Shown: piece after piece, positions 9,156 to 18,023 of the stretch | Layout of the letters: every line of letters begins with the position of its first letter | How positions within the stretch are numbered: the first letter of the stretch is position 1 | Origin: Thalassospira profundimaris WP0211 | GTDB taxonomy: Bacteria; Pseudomonadota; Alphaproteobacteria; Rhodospirillales; Thalassospiraceae | Assembly: GCF_000300275.1 (NCBI RefSeq) | Contig: NZ_AMRN01000007.1 | Coordinates: 186,001-250,000 of the forward strand | Length of the DNA stretch: 64,000 nucleotides | Direction of reading: 5' to 3' | Position numbers and translations under genes: made by a program | The notes under the pieces: model-generated | The model's database searches: none | The model's input: the letters and a program-made list of their open reading frames with translations, nothing else | Told to the model about the DNA's origin: nothing

Positions 9156-9719
9156 CTAAAGGCTTGCGCGAATGGCGCTGACAATTTCCTCATCTTCCGG
9201 CTTGGTCCGGCTGTCAAAGCTTTGAATAAGCTTGCCATCGCGGCCAATCAGATATTTGTGGAAATTCCATTGCGGGGCGTTTTCCGCCCCCAATTCCTGC
9301 TCCGCCCACTTATAGAACGGGTGCGCATCCGGGCCCTTGACCGTGGTTTTTGATGTCAGCGGGAAGTCGACATCAAAATTGACCTCACAGAAATCAAGGA
9401 TATCGGCATCCTCGCTATATTCCTGCCCGCCAAAATCGGCCGACGGTACGCCAAGGACAACAAGCCCCTCGTCACGGTAGTCTTCCCACAGTTTCTGCAG
9501 GCCGGTATATTGTGGCGTAAACCCGCACATCGAGGCGGTATTTACCAGCAAAACGACTTTGTCGTTATACTCTGAAAGATGGATTTCACCGGCATCAATC
9601 GCCGGGAAAGAAAAGTCGTATGCAGATGGCGCATCATCCGATGCCATTGTCTCCCTCCAGGACAAACTCACGACAACAATAGTAAAGACAAAGAATACAA
9701 CGAATTGCCGCCTATTCAT
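9156..9719 (-). CDS. Glutathione peroxidase family protein, exported
   Basis: Thiol peroxidase of the Gpx/BtuE family, which reduces peroxides with glutathione or thioredoxin. It has 187 residues from the ATG at 9719. The N-terminus has two arginines and a hydrophobic stretch (FVVFFVFTIVVVSLSW), so it is probably exported or membrane-tethered. The peroxidatic residue is Cys65 in NTASMCGFTPQY, replacing selenocysteine. The partners Gln (FGGQEY), Trp and Asn (QWNFHKYL) of the catalytic tetrad are present. The start overlaps the stop of the molybdoenzyme gene by 8 bp, indicating an operon. Confidence 0.9.
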   Translation of the reverse strand: MNRRQFVVFFVFTIVVVSLSWRETMASDDAPSAYDFSFPAIDAGEIHLSEYNDKVVLLVNTASMCGFTPQYTGLQKLWEDYRDEGLVVLGVPSADFGGQEYSEDADILDFCEVNFDVDFPLTSKTTVKGPDAHPFYKWAEQELGAENAPQWNFHKYLIGRDGKLIQSFDSRTKPEDEEIVSAIRASL

Positions 9720-10371
9720 AGCGCTGCTCCGTCCATGGGTCGGCATTGTTGTGATATCCGCGTTCTTCCCAGAAGCCCGGCTTGTCATCGCGGGCAAAGG
9801 TGATCTTTTTCACCCATTTGGCACTTTTCCAGAAATAAAGCTTCGGGATCACAACACGCAGCGGCCCGCCATGCTCTTCACTCAGCGGCTCACCTTCCCA
9901 GTGATGGGCCAACAGCACGTCATCATCCAGAAACTGCTCGATCCGGACATTGGTCGTATAGCCGTCATGGGCGGTAAACAGGACGTGACGCGCAGCGGGT
10001 AATGGATCGACAAGCTCTGCCAGCGTTGTGGCCAACACGCCCTGCCAGTGATTTTCGTATCGCGACCAACTGGTCACACAGTGAATGTCGTTTTTGGCCG
10101 TCACATGCGGCAAATCAAGCAGATCGGAAAAGCTCAGTGTCACCGGCTTTCTGACCTGCCCGTTGATTTCAAGCTGATAGTCATCCGCTGACACATGCGG
10201 CGTGATACCAATATCCAGAACCGGCCAATCCGTGACAAGGCGCTGCCCCGGCGGCAAACGGTTCGCACGCTCGGTATCCGGCGCGCCGGTCATCAAGCGT
10301 CCGTCTTCGGCCCACTTGCGTTTGGCCGCAATCAGCTTGTCCTTGATCTTGCCTGAAAAGCGACTGTCCAA
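9712..10371 (-). CDS. Sulfite oxidase-like molybdopterin oxidoreductase
   Basis: A 219-residue protein of the sulfite oxidase/MsrP molybdenum-cofactor fold. The molybdenum-ligating cysteine is Cys98 in NDIHCVTSWSRYENHW. The C-terminus FWEERGYHNNADPW is typical of the small single-domain branch. No signal peptide is seen, so it is predicted cytosolic, unlike MsrP, and its substrate is unknown. It overlaps the exported glutathione peroxidase gene by 8 bp. moaC elsewhere in the window shows the cofactor pathway exists in this organism. Confidence 0.88.
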   Translation of the reverse strand: MDSRFSGKIKDKLIAAKRKWAEDGRLMTGAPDTERANRLPPGQRLVTDWPVLDIGITPHVSADDYQLEINGQVRKPVTLSFSDLLDLPHVTAKNDIHCVTSWSRYENHWQGVLATTLAELVDPLPAARHVLFTAHDGYTTNVRIEQFLDDDVLLAHHWEGEPLSEEHGGPLRVVIPKLYFWKSAKWVKKITFARDDKPGFWEERGYHNNADPWTEQRYE

Positions 10372-10487
10372 GAGATTTCCCCCATGCCAGTAAGCTTAGC
10401 TAACATCACGTTCCTCATCGTCCTTTACCCACCCCAGGAAAACCACTTACCATAAAGAATATATTTTCCGTTTGGGGCTGCTTACTA

Positions 10488-11387
10488 ATGGCAAAATGGC
10501 AAGACGATACGCGGCTAGTACACTACACAAACGCCACAGGTATCAAGGGTATCCTTGAAACAAACACATTATGGGCTACGCACTTCCGGTTCTTAAACGA
10601 TGAACAAGAAATCGTCTGCTTCACTGAATACCTCTCAGAGAAACTATATAAATTATCCAAAGAAAAAAAAGAAAAGTGGCGAAAGTATAAAATTCGAGAA
10701 ATGTGCGAACGCATTCACGAAAGATTTTTTGGACTCAGGAATGGATTAAACCGATCATTCTTAAATACGTATATCACTTCTTTTTGCCTCTCATCTAGAA
10801 TGGACCCGTATTCACAAGAAAATGGCCTTCTAAGCCAATGGAGAGGATATGGCCGCGACGGTGGTTATGCAGTCGAATTTCTAGCAAAAGACATAGAAAA
10901 ACTAATACGGAAAAACAGGGACAAGTTTAACTATATCAGGCTTAACAGTGTTATTTATCAGGGACAAGACGAGCGAGCTGAAAAACTTCTAGGAAAAGAC
11001 ATCAATGGTTTGTACCGCCTCCTCAAGAACTTGAATTTCAAGGAAACAGATCCTACCCGCAAACTAGCTTCTGTATTTGAGGGTTACATAAAATGTGCAT
11101 GTAGATTCAAACACCAAGGCTTTGAAGAGGAAAAAGAGGTTAGAATAGCATCGTCAATCTACTGGGACGAAGGGAAGAGCAAAGGCGAACAATACCGGGT
11201 CAAAGACGGATTTTTGATCCCATACATTACTTTATTCCAACAAACAGACGAAGACGACTGTCTGCCTATAAAGCGGATAATAGTTGGGCCACATAGAAAT
11301 CAAGAGAAGCACGCCAACGCAATCCGTCACATGATTAATGAGGCTGACATAGAAATATACTGCTCTAAGACCCCGTTTATTGGTTAG
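10488..11387 (+). CDS. DUF2971 family protein on an AT-rich islet
   Basis: A 299-residue protein recognised as DUF2971 by its conserved order: VHYTNATGIKGILETN, FRFLNDEQEI, SSRMDPYSQENGLLSQWRGY, GGYAVEFL and KHQGFEEEKEVRI. The biochemical function of the family is not known to me. The HYT...IL...LWAT opening superficially resembles ADP-ribosyltransferase-like folds, but that is only an impression. The gene is strikingly AT-rich and uses AAA, ATA and TTA codons unlike all its neighbours. It stands alone between two core genes, which suggests recent horizontal acquisition. The preceding 116 bp hold an AT-rich promoter-like stretch (AAAGAATATATTTT). Confidence 0.85.
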   Translation: MAKWQDDTRLVHYTNATGIKGILETNTLWATHFRFLNDEQEIVCFTEYLSEKLYKLSKEKKEKWRKYKIREMCERIHERFFGLRNGLNRSFLNTYITSFCLSSRMDPYSQENGLLSQWRGYGRDGGYAVEFLAKDIEKLIRKNRDKFNYIRLNSVIYQGQDERAEKLLGKDINGLYRLLKNLNFKETDPTRKLASVFEGYIKCACRFKHQGFEEEKEVRIASSIYWDEGKSKGEQYRVKDGFLIPYITLFQQTDEDDCLPIKRIIVGPHRNQEKHANAIRHMINEADIEIYCSKTPFIG

Positions 11388-11429
11388 TGTGCTGGCACGA
11401 GCAACAGCCAACAAAAAAAACACTCGCCA

Positions 11430-11469
11430 CAAAAAAATGGCGCCAACATGTTCACCATGTCAGCGCCAT
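11430..11469 (-). terminator. Terminator after smpB
   Basis: Arms at 11437-11450 and 11456-11469 (ATGGCGCC... and ...GCGCCAT) pair over 14 nt with two mismatches and a 5-nt loop. On the minus strand seven T residues follow. It lies 55 bp beyond the smpB stop. Confidence 0.88.
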
Positions 11470-11524
11470 TTAATCTTTCTTCACATGCTCTCGGCAAGTC
11501 ACTTAGCCGCGACGGATATGGCAA

Positions 11525-12001
11525 TCAGCCAAAGTCGCGCATCAAACGCGCCTTGTCGCGCTGCCAGTCACGTTCTTTGACCGCTTCACGCTTGTCAGCC
11601 TTTTTCTTGCCCTCGGCGATGGCGAGTTCAAGTTTCGCAATACCGCGTTCATTGAAATACAGTTTGACCGGAACAAGGGTGAAGCCCTTCTTGTTCAGGG
11701 CATCATGCATCTTGGTGATTTCACGCTTATGCAAAAGCAGCTTGCGCGGTCGGCGTTCTTCGTGGCCGAACGGCATTTTGCTTTGATATTCAGGGATATA
11801 AGCGTTGATCAGCCACACTTCGCCGTTCTTCGCTTCGGCATAAGATTCCTGAATATTCCCTTTGCCATCGCGCAGCGATTTAACTTCGGTACCGCGCAGG
11901 GCGATGCCGGCTTCAAACGTTTCCGTCAGGAAAAAGTCAAAGCGGGCCCGCCGGTTCTGCGCGACAATCTTGTTGTTACTTGTTTCTTTCTTGGGTGCCA
12001 T
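11525..12001 (-). CDS. smpB: SsrA-binding protein SmpB
   Basis: Binds tmRNA and delivers it to stalled ribosomes for trans-translation. The protein has 158 residues and contains the family blocks [31 protein letters not shown] and NAYIPEYQ, with a basic lysine/arginine-rich C-terminal tail ([20 protein letters not shown]). It lies 17 bp downstream of dapA on the same strand, a neighbour pair common in alphaproteobacteria, and has its own terminator. I see no tmRNA gene next to it. Confidence 0.97.
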   Translation of the reverse strand: MAPKKETSNNKIVAQNRRARFDFFLTETFEAGIALRGTEVKSLRDGKGNIQESYAEAKNGEVWLINAYIPEYQSKMPFGHEERRPRKLLLHKREITKMHDALNKKGFTLVPVKLYFNERGIAKLELAIAEGKKKADKREAVKERDWQRDKARLMRDFG

Positions 12002-12018
12002 AAGACGCTTGTTATCGC

Positions 12019-12900
12019 TTACTGGCCGAGAATACCAGCATTCTTAAGTGCGGCTTCGACCTTGCGTTTGGATTCTTCGGCAATCTCGACCATCGGCAAA
12101 CGCATATGGCTGCCACACAGGCCAAGAAGCTCTGCTGCGTATTTCACCGGTCCGGGGCTGGATTCACAGAACATCGCCTTGTGAACCGGCATCAGTCGAT
12201 AGTTCAACTCCTGAACTTTCGAAATGTTCCCCGCAGCCCAGGCCGCATGCAGATCAGCACACAATTTCGGCGCGATGTTCGATGTGACGGAAATGCAGCC
12301 ATGACCACCCTGTGCCAGGAACGGCACAATCGTGCCGTCTTCACCCGACAGCTGGCAGAAATCGGCACCCGCCGCCAGGCGGGTCAATGCCGGACGTTCC
12401 AGATCGCTGGTCGCATCCTTAACACCGACAATGCGCGGCAATTTGGCCAGCTGCGCCATGGTATCAACATGCATATCGACGATCGAACGGCCCGGAATGT
12501 TGTAAATCACAATCGGGATATCGGTCGCGTCATGAATTGCCTTGTAATGCGCATACAGGCCTTTCTGGGTCGGCTTGTTGTAATACGGCGTTACCACAAG
12601 TGCGGCATCCGCACCGGCATTCTGCGCATGACGGGTCAGCGACACCGCTTCTGCGGTCGAATTCGAACCCGTGCCCGCAATCACAGGACCGCGGCCTTTG
12701 GCAACTTCAAGTGCCAGTTCGACAACGCGATGATGCTCGGCATGGCTAAGCGTCGGAGATTCACCAGTGGTTCCGACAGGCACAACACCTGTCGTGCCCT
12801 GTTTAAGCTGCCAATCCACAAAAGACTGGAACGCCTTTTCATCAATCGCACCATCTTGCGTGAATGGTGTGATCAAAGCTGTGATTGAACCCTTAAACAT
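12019..12900 (-). CDS. dapA: 4-hydroxy-tetrahydrodipicolinate synthase
   Basis: Condenses pyruvate with aspartate semialdehyde in the lysine/diaminopimelate pathway. The protein has 293 residues. The Schiff-base lysine is Lys161 in VGVKDAT, with Tyr133 (VIYNIPGR) and the GTTGES substrate loop at about 43-48. The ATG at 12900 has GGAGA seven bases upstream. A longer in-frame reading to 13089 exists but adds 63 unrelated residues. Divergent from the lytic transglycosylase gene and co-directional with smpB. Confidence 0.97.
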   Translation of the reverse strand: MFKGSITALITPFTQDGAIDEKAFQSFVDWQLKQGTTGVVPVGTTGESPTLSHAEHHRVVELALEVAKGRGPVIAGTGSNSTAEAVSLTRHAQNAGADAALVVTPYYNKPTQKGLYAHYKAIHDATDIPIVIYNIPGRSIVDMHVDTMAQLAKLPRIVGVKDATSDLERPALTRLAAGADFCQLSGEDGTIVPFLAQGGHGCISVTSNIAPKLCADLHAAWAAGNISKVQELNYRLMPVHKAMFCESSPGPVKYAAELLGLCGSHMRLPMVEIAEESKRKVEAALKNAGILGQ

Positions 12901-13108
12901 AGAGATCTCCAAATTCGGGATATATTGAAAGCGGTCGCGAAAATAGCCGCTGTTGGGGTTTCCCGCAAGCACTGTATCCAATAATCCGGGCGATCCGGGA
13001 TCGGGTCTGAAAATTCCCGTCAGGACTGTTTGGCTTTTATCAAATTCGCTGCCATAATGCCCGGCTCGAGAGAGCATTCGTTGCCGCAAGGCACAAGGGG
13101 AACATCAC

Positions 13109-15145
13109 ATGGCGCAAGCGTCTTTCCGCAAGATTTCGATCTGCGCATTGGCACTGGGCTTTTCGATCTTGATACCAGGCAGTTATCAGGTGCAGGCCGC
13201 AACGAATGAAGACAACGTTCTTCAGACGCAGCCGCCCTCGCCGCTGTATTCTGCTGTCAGCCGGGCGCGCCTGAACGCCTTTCTGGACGCGGTTGAAGAT
13301 GGCAAGACCGACATTTTCGAACAACTCCTGACCAACTTCGATGATCCCCTGCTGCAAAAGGCGGCGGAATGGATGCTGCTGACCGCCCCCAATTCCGGGC
13401 ACAGCTTCGAAGAAATCACCGCCTTCATCGATGCCCATCCGAAATGGCCCAATCAGGCGCTGCTGCGACAGCGCGCCGAAGAAGCCATGACCGATGCCGT
13501 GCCCGATGACGAAATCCTGGCCTGGTTCAAACGATCCGCCCCCGTGACTGCCGACGGCGCAACCCGCCAGATCAAGGCGTTGCTGGGTGCCGGACAGGAA
13601 TCGGCGGCCATCGCACTGGTCCGTCACAGCTGGATTAACGAGAATTTCGGCAGCGGTCAGGAACGTCGCTTCCTTGATCGCTACGGCGAATATATTGATC
13701 AGGAAACCCATCAACAGCGCCTTGATCGCCTGTTATGGGAAGGTCGCCTGACGACGGCCGCGCGCATGATGAAATATGTCAGCGACGATTACCGTCGCCT
13801 GGCCGAGGCCCGCGCCGCCCTGCGCGCCATGAGTGGCGGTGTTGACGGTGCGATCAATCGTGTTCCTGAAAAATACCGCGATGATCCCGGCCTGATTTAC
13901 GAACGCGTGCGCTGGCGCCGCAAGAAGGACCGCGATCAGGATGCGCGTGATCTTCTGCTCTCGCAGGCCAATGATCTCGCCTATATCTCGATCCGGCCGC
14001 AATATTGGTGGCTGGAAAAGGCCATTCTGGCCCGCCGCGCCCTGCAAAAGGGGCACATCACCGATGCCTATCGCCTTGTCGCCAACCATGGGCAGGTTGA
14101 TCCGGGCGATATCGCCGAGGCCGAATGGTATGCCGGCTGGATCGCGCTTGAATTTTTGGGCGATGCCGACATCGCGCTGACCCATTTCCAGAACCTTTAT
14201 GATGTCGTTCAATATCCGATCAGCCTGTCGCGTGGTTCTTACTGGGCCGGACGCGCCAACGAGGCGCTTGGCGATCAGAAACGCGCCAAGGAATGGTACG
14301 CAATCGCGGCCGAACATGCCCATACCTTCTATGGACAGCTCGCCATCGACAAACTAGGAAGCAAGCCATCCTATTCGGTTGAACAACCCGTCCCGACCGC
14401 CGAACAACGCGCCGAATTCGAAGCACAGGAACTGACCCAGGTCGTTCGCAAGCTCGGCGCGATGGGGCTTGGCAATATCATCCGTCCGTTCATCATGGCC
14501 CTGGTTTACGAACATGATGAACCGGAATACCTCGCCATGGCGACCGATCTGGCGCGCGAATATGGCCGCACCGATCTGGGCATTCTGGCCGCCAAACGCA
14601 GCATCCGGACTGGCAGCGGCTATCTTGACGCCGCCTACCCGATCCATGAACAGGTCCCGCTTGGCCGTGCCCCCGATCCGGCACTGGTCCATGCCATCAT
14701 GCGTCAGGAAAGCCTGTTTAATCCGCAGGCGGTCTCGTCTGCTGGCGCACGTGGATTGATGCAGCTGATGCCCGCCACGGCAAAGCGCATGGCACAGTCG
14801 CTCAAGCTTGATTACGACACCGATCGCCTGATCGAGGATCCGTCCTTCAACATCGCGGTCGGCCGCGCTTATCTAAGCCGCCTTCTTGATCGTTGGGATG
14901 GTCAGGAAGTCCTGACGATTGCCAGTTACAATGCCGGGCCGACCCGTGTGCGCCAATGGATCAACGAATATGGCGATCCGCGCGACCCGGATGTCGATCT
15001 GGTCGACTGGATCGAAATGATCCCCTATAGCGAAACCCGAAACTATGTTCAGCGTGTGATGGAAGGAACTTATGTCTATCGCCGGCGTTTTGCCCGGGAC
15101 GAGATCGCAATGGGCCAAAGCGACGCAGCACAAGATACCGAATAA
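13109..15145 (+). CDS. slt: Soluble lytic murein transglycosylase
   Basis: Periplasmic enzyme that cleaves peptidoglycan glycan strands to 1,6-anhydromuropeptides. It has 678 residues: an N-terminal signal peptide ending near VQA-ATN (about residue 31), a long helical superhelix (about 50-500), and a C-terminal SLT catalytic domain. The catalytic glutamate is about Glu534 in IMRQESLFNP, followed by GARGLMQLMPATAK and IASYNAGPTRVRQW. The doughnut-type domain order matches Slt70. Diverges from dapA. A 7-bp hairpin begins at its stop codon. Confidence 0.94.
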   Translation: MAQASFRKISICALALGFSILIPGSYQVQAATNEDNVLQTQPPSPLYSAVSRARLNAFLDAVEDGKTDIFEQLLTNFDDPLLQKAAEWMLLTAPNSGHSFEEITAFIDAHPKWPNQALLRQRAEEAMTDAVPDDEILAWFKRSAPVTADGATRQIKALLGAGQESAAIALVRHSWINENFGSGQERRFLDRYGEYIDQETHQQRLDRLLWEGRLTTAARMMKYVSDDYRRLAEARAALRAMSGGVDGAINRVPEKYRDDPGLIYERVRWRRKKDRDQDARDLLLSQANDLAYISIRPQYWWLEKAILARRALQKGHITDAYRLVANHGQVDPGDIAEAEWYAGWIALEFLGDADIALTHFQNLYDVVQYPISLSRGSYWAGRANEALGDQKRAKEWYAIAAEHAHTFYGQLAIDKLGSKPSYSVEQPVPTAEQRAEFEAQELTQVVRKLGAMGLGNIIRPFIMALVYEHDEPEYLAMATDLAREYGRTDLGILAAKRSIRTGSGYLDAAYPIHEQVPLGRAPDPALVHAIMRQESLFNPQAVSSAGARGLMQLMPATAKRMAQSLKLDYDTDRLIEDPSFNIAVGRAYLSRLLDRWDGQEVLTIASYNAGPTRVRQWINEYGDPRDPDVDLVDWIEMIPYSETRNYVQRVMEGTYVYRRRFARDEIAMGQSDAAQDTE

Positions 15146-15175
15146 GGACAGTTGGGGGTATCTTCCGCCTGTCCT
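15145..15175 (+). terminator. Possible weak terminator after slt
   Basis: AGGACAG (15145-15151) and CTGTCCT (15169-15175) pair perfectly with a 17-nt loop and are followed only by GATTT. The weak T-run makes this a doubtful terminator. Confidence 0.35.
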
Positions 15176-15240
15176 GATTTGCGCCTGCGCGCAATTGCCC
15201 CATATTTGATCAACACTGCTTGTCAGAAGAGGTCAGCAAT

Positions 15241-15939
15241 ATGTCCGATAACGCACTGTCTTCCTGCCGTGCTTTTGTTTTCGATGCCTATGGCACCCTG
15301 TTTGATGTCGGCTCTGCCGTCGCCAAATTGCGCGACAGCGTCGGCGACGAGGCAGACCACCTTTCATCCCTCTGGCGACAAAAGCAACTTGAATACACCT
15401 GGCTGCGCAGTCTGATGGGGGACTTTGCCGATTTCTGGACTGTGACCGGTGATGCGCTCGATTACGCGCTTGATCAGATTGGCAAGAAGGATCCGGTGCT
15501 GCGCGCCAAGCTGATGGAAACCTATCTGTCGCTTGATACCTTCCCCGAAGTCGTCGAAACGCTGAAAACACTTAAAAGTCAGGGTCACAAGCTTGCGATC
15601 CTGTCCAATGGTGCCAAGCATATGCTGATCTCGGCGGCCAAATCGTCAGGCATTCTGTCGCTGTTTGATCAGATCATCTGTGTCGATGATCTTAAAACCT
15701 ACAAACCGCACCCGGATGTCTATCAGCTTGCCGTCGACAAGCTTGAAGTCGAACCGGCGGAGATTTCGTTCCAGTCGTCAAACGGCTGGGACATTGCCGG
15801 AGCCGGGCATTTCGGGTTCCGCACCGCCTGGATCAATCGCGCGCATAGCCCGGCCGAACGCCTGTCGCATACCGCCGATGTGGTGCTGAACGGCCTTGAT
15901 GAGTTGCTGCCACTGGTTGGCGAACCGCAAAAGGCATAA
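15241..15939 (+). CDS. Haloacid dehalogenase, type II (HAD superfamily)
   Basis: A 232-residue HAD-fold hydrolase of the L-2-haloacid dehalogenase group, whose members hydrolyse 2-haloalkanoates to 2-hydroxyacids with inversion. The nucleophile is Asp15 in VFDAYGTLFD. Other motifs are LSNGAKHML, the lysine in DDLKTYKPHPDVY, and SSNGWDIAGA, which is diagnostic for the dehalogenase branch. The ATG at 15241 has AGAGG eight bases upstream, and a TTG at 15220 is less likely. The true substrate cannot be told from sequence. The gene ends at a strong bidirectional terminator. Confidence 0.88.
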   Translation: MSDNALSSCRAFVFDAYGTLFDVGSAVAKLRDSVGDEADHLSSLWRQKQLEYTWLRSLMGDFADFWTVTGDALDYALDQIGKKDPVLRAKLMETYLSLDTFPEVVETLKTLKSQGHKLAILSNGAKHMLISAAKSSGILSLFDQIICVDDLKTYKPHPDVYQLAVDKLEVEPAEISFQSSNGWDIAGAGHFGFRTAWINRAHSPAERLSHTADVVLNGLDELLPLVGEPQKA

Positions 15940-15970
15940 CGCCGGGCAGCTCCAATCACGCCCAAACATG

Positions 15971-16006
15971 AAAAAGGCAGGCCCGAAACCGGTGCCTGCC
16001 TTTTTT
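15971..16006. terminator. Bidirectional terminator
   Basis: AAAAAGGCAGGC (15971-15982) pairs with GCCTGCCTTTTT (15994-16005) around an 11-nt loop. It has A- and T-runs on both sides and serves the convergent dehalogenase and bactofilin genes. Confidence 0.9.
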
Positions 16007-16075
16007 GCTTTGCTGTCGGTTTTTCCTATGGCCGGACCCGCCACCTAAAAACCGCAACACAAATCACTTAAGTGA

Positions 16076-16531
16076 TTATTTGTTTTCTTTCTTCACGTTG
16101 GCAGCAACCACCTGCCCCGCCTGGATCACCGTCAGGCCGCCTTCGTCGGCAGCGCTTTCGATGCGGCGGCAATGGCCCTCGATATGGGCACCCGGCTCGA
16201 TGGAAAGGCTTTCGTGAAGAATATCACCGATCATGCGGGCGGTATCGGAAAGGGAAACGTCCTTTGCCCGGACCTGACCGATAACAGTGCCGCAAATGCG
16301 GATTTTGTCGGCAACGATTTCGCCGCGGACTTCGCCGCTTTGACCGATGGTCAGGGTTCGTGTGCGAATATCGCCATTGACCGAACCATCAACCTGAACA
16401 TCGGATTCCGAAATCAGATCACCCGTCACACGAAGATCGGCATTGATGACCGACAGGCCACCCTTTTTCTCGGCGCCGTGTGAACCACTTTTATTCGTTG
16501 TTTGTGTCGTCTTGCTCGCTTTTGAAAACAT
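16076..16531 (-). CDS. Bactofilin family cytoskeletal protein
   Basis: Polymer-forming cytoskeletal protein (bactofilin, DUF583), about 151 residues. The repetitive beta-helix core runs from about residue 24 to 125 with regular hydrophobic/glycine spacing (VQVDGSVNGDIRTRTLTIG, VRGEIVADKIRICGTVIGQV) and is flanked by short disordered ends. The ATG at 16531 is preferred, and a TTG at 16546 would add five residues. The start lies inside the end of the M23 peptidase gene, a 41-bp overlap in another frame. This pairing is known in other proteobacteria, where bactofilins position LytM-type peptidases during cell shaping. Confidence 0.92.
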   Translation of the reverse strand: MFSKASKTTQTTNKSGSHGAEKKGGLSVINADLRVTGDLISESDVQVDGSVNGDIRTRTLTIGQSGEVRGEIVADKIRICGTVIGQVRAKDVSLSDTARMIGDILHESLSIEPGAHIEGHCRRIESAADEGGLTVIQAGQVVAANVKKENK

Positions 16532-17816
16532 AACGTCCCGCCTCAATAAATTTTACAGGATTGACCGGCTTATTATTGACCAGAACTTCATAATGCACAT
16601 GGCTACCGGTACTGCGGCCCGTGCTTCCCATCAAGGCGATATGGTCCTGGTACTGCACTTCGTCGCCCTTCTTTACGAGGACCTTGTATAGGTGGCCATA
16701 ACGGGTTCGAATACCGTTTCCGTGATCAACTTCGACCATCTTCCCGTATTTGCCACTCCATCCCGCATGCACCACTTTGCCCGGTGCGGTTGCAAGAATT
16801 GGTGTCTTGATCGGTCCGGCAAGATCAACACCGGAATGAAAAGCCCAGCGACCATTGATCGGGTCTTTTCGTTTACCGAACGAGCTCGATAGATAGTATT
16901 TCGCCGCCGGTTCCCCGATTGGCGTCTTCTTGATCCTGTCATGCAGGTTGGCAAGGTGATCCATACGATCATTCAGCGCCAACGCCGTATTGACAAATTC
17001 CTCGTCCTGCGGGTGTTCAGGCTCAAACGCCACGAACGGGCCACCAACACCGGGCTGCTGCGGCTTCATCGGCGGCAGAACAAATGTTTCCGGCTGCAGG
17101 CCGGTCATTTCAAGCACATTCTCAAGCTCGAGAATGGTGGTATCTGCCGTCTGGGCCACCCGCTGCATGGCTTGCTGCTGGATCGAGTGCAAATCAGCAA
17201 TACGCTGACGCGCTTCGCTCAGTTCACCCTGAAGCTTTTTGGACCGCTGCAAAGCCTGATCACGTTCGCGCATTACACGCGACATGACGGTTTCAACCGT
17301 TTCCAACTCATCGCGCAGCGCAAGGTTGCGGTTGGTGATCCCGTCAATCTGCCCCTGCAACGCGTTCATCTGGTTATCCATCGACGTGCGAAGCGATGAA
17401 ATCCGGACTTTCTCCTTCTCGCTATCGGCAAGCTTGGAGGTATAATCCTGTACCCGCGCCTGAAGCTGCAGGTTCTTTTCCGCCATCGACAACAGATTAC
17501 GATGGGTATCTTCCATCTGGGATGTAATCTCGCCAAAACGGCGCTGACTTTCGGTAACCCGGGCGATCAGACGGTTGTACGACAGCTCGCTTCTGAAAAG
17601 CTGCTCTTCACGCATTGTAAGGCGCTGATCAAGGTACCAGCTATAACCTGTAACGCCGACCGTCCAGGTGATGGCTGCTGCCCCGAATGAGGCCAGTGCG
17701 ACCTGCGCGTATTTTCCAAGCCGAAGCTGGTAAACGGAATCATTGGAACGGATAAGCAACTGCCGATCCGGAAACCATTTATCCACCAACCGACGAATGC
17801 GTTCAAACGCCGACAT
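16491..17816 (-). CDS. M23 (LytM-type) metallopeptidase with coiled coil
   Basis: Probable peptidoglycan endopeptidase or LytM factor anchored in the inner membrane. It has 441 residues: a cytoplasmic N-terminus, one membrane segment (about 38-60), a long coiled coil (about 65-230), a proline-rich linker, and a C-terminal M23 domain. The zinc ligands are apparently complete, in HSGVDLAG and GSHVHYEV, so it may be enzymatically active. The stop lies 41 bp inside the bactofilin gene, implying translational coupling of enzyme and scaffold. Confidence 0.93.
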   Translation of the reverse strand: MSAFERIRRLVDKWFPDRQLLIRSNDSVYQLRLGKYAQVALASFGAAAITWTVGVTGYSWYLDQRLTMREEQLFRSELSYNRLIARVTESQRRFGEITSQMEDTHRNLLSMAEKNLQLQARVQDYTSKLADSEKEKVRISSLRTSMDNQMNALQGQIDGITNRNLALRDELETVETVMSRVMRERDQALQRSKKLQGELSEARQRIADLHSIQQQAMQRVAQTADTTILELENVLEMTGLQPETFVLPPMKPQQPGVGGPFVAFEPEHPQDEEFVNTALALNDRMDHLANLHDRIKKTPIGEPAAKYYLSSSFGKRKDPINGRWAFHSGVDLAGPIKTPILATAPGKVVHAGWSGKYGKMVEVDHGNGIRTRYGHLYKVLVKKGDEVQYQDHIALMGSTGRSTGSHVHYEVLVNNKPVNPVKFIEAGRYVFKSEQDDTNNE

Positions 17817-18023
17817 ATTCAGTGTCTAACCCCTAGTTGCCCGTATGCACGTCCGGTTACCCCGGTTATGCAGAGTTTCTTTGACCCCACCTGAGACATT
17901 TTCGCCTTTTCTTTACGCTACCTGTAACTCGGCCTGCAAGCAAGCCCGTTAACACATCCTTAATCGCAAAATTTTCACCTTCTGCTCATATGCTGTGTTA
18001 CCTATGGCCATCTTCCACATCAT

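Noticed and set aside
11388-12018. tmRNA gene next to smpB
   Set aside because: No tRNA-like ends or tag-peptide reading frame visible; the gap holds only the smpB terminator.
12901-13089. 63-codon N-terminal extension of dapA
   Set aside because: DapA proteins start at the ATG at 12900, which has a good ribosome-binding site; the extension has no family similarity and runs into the slt promoter region.
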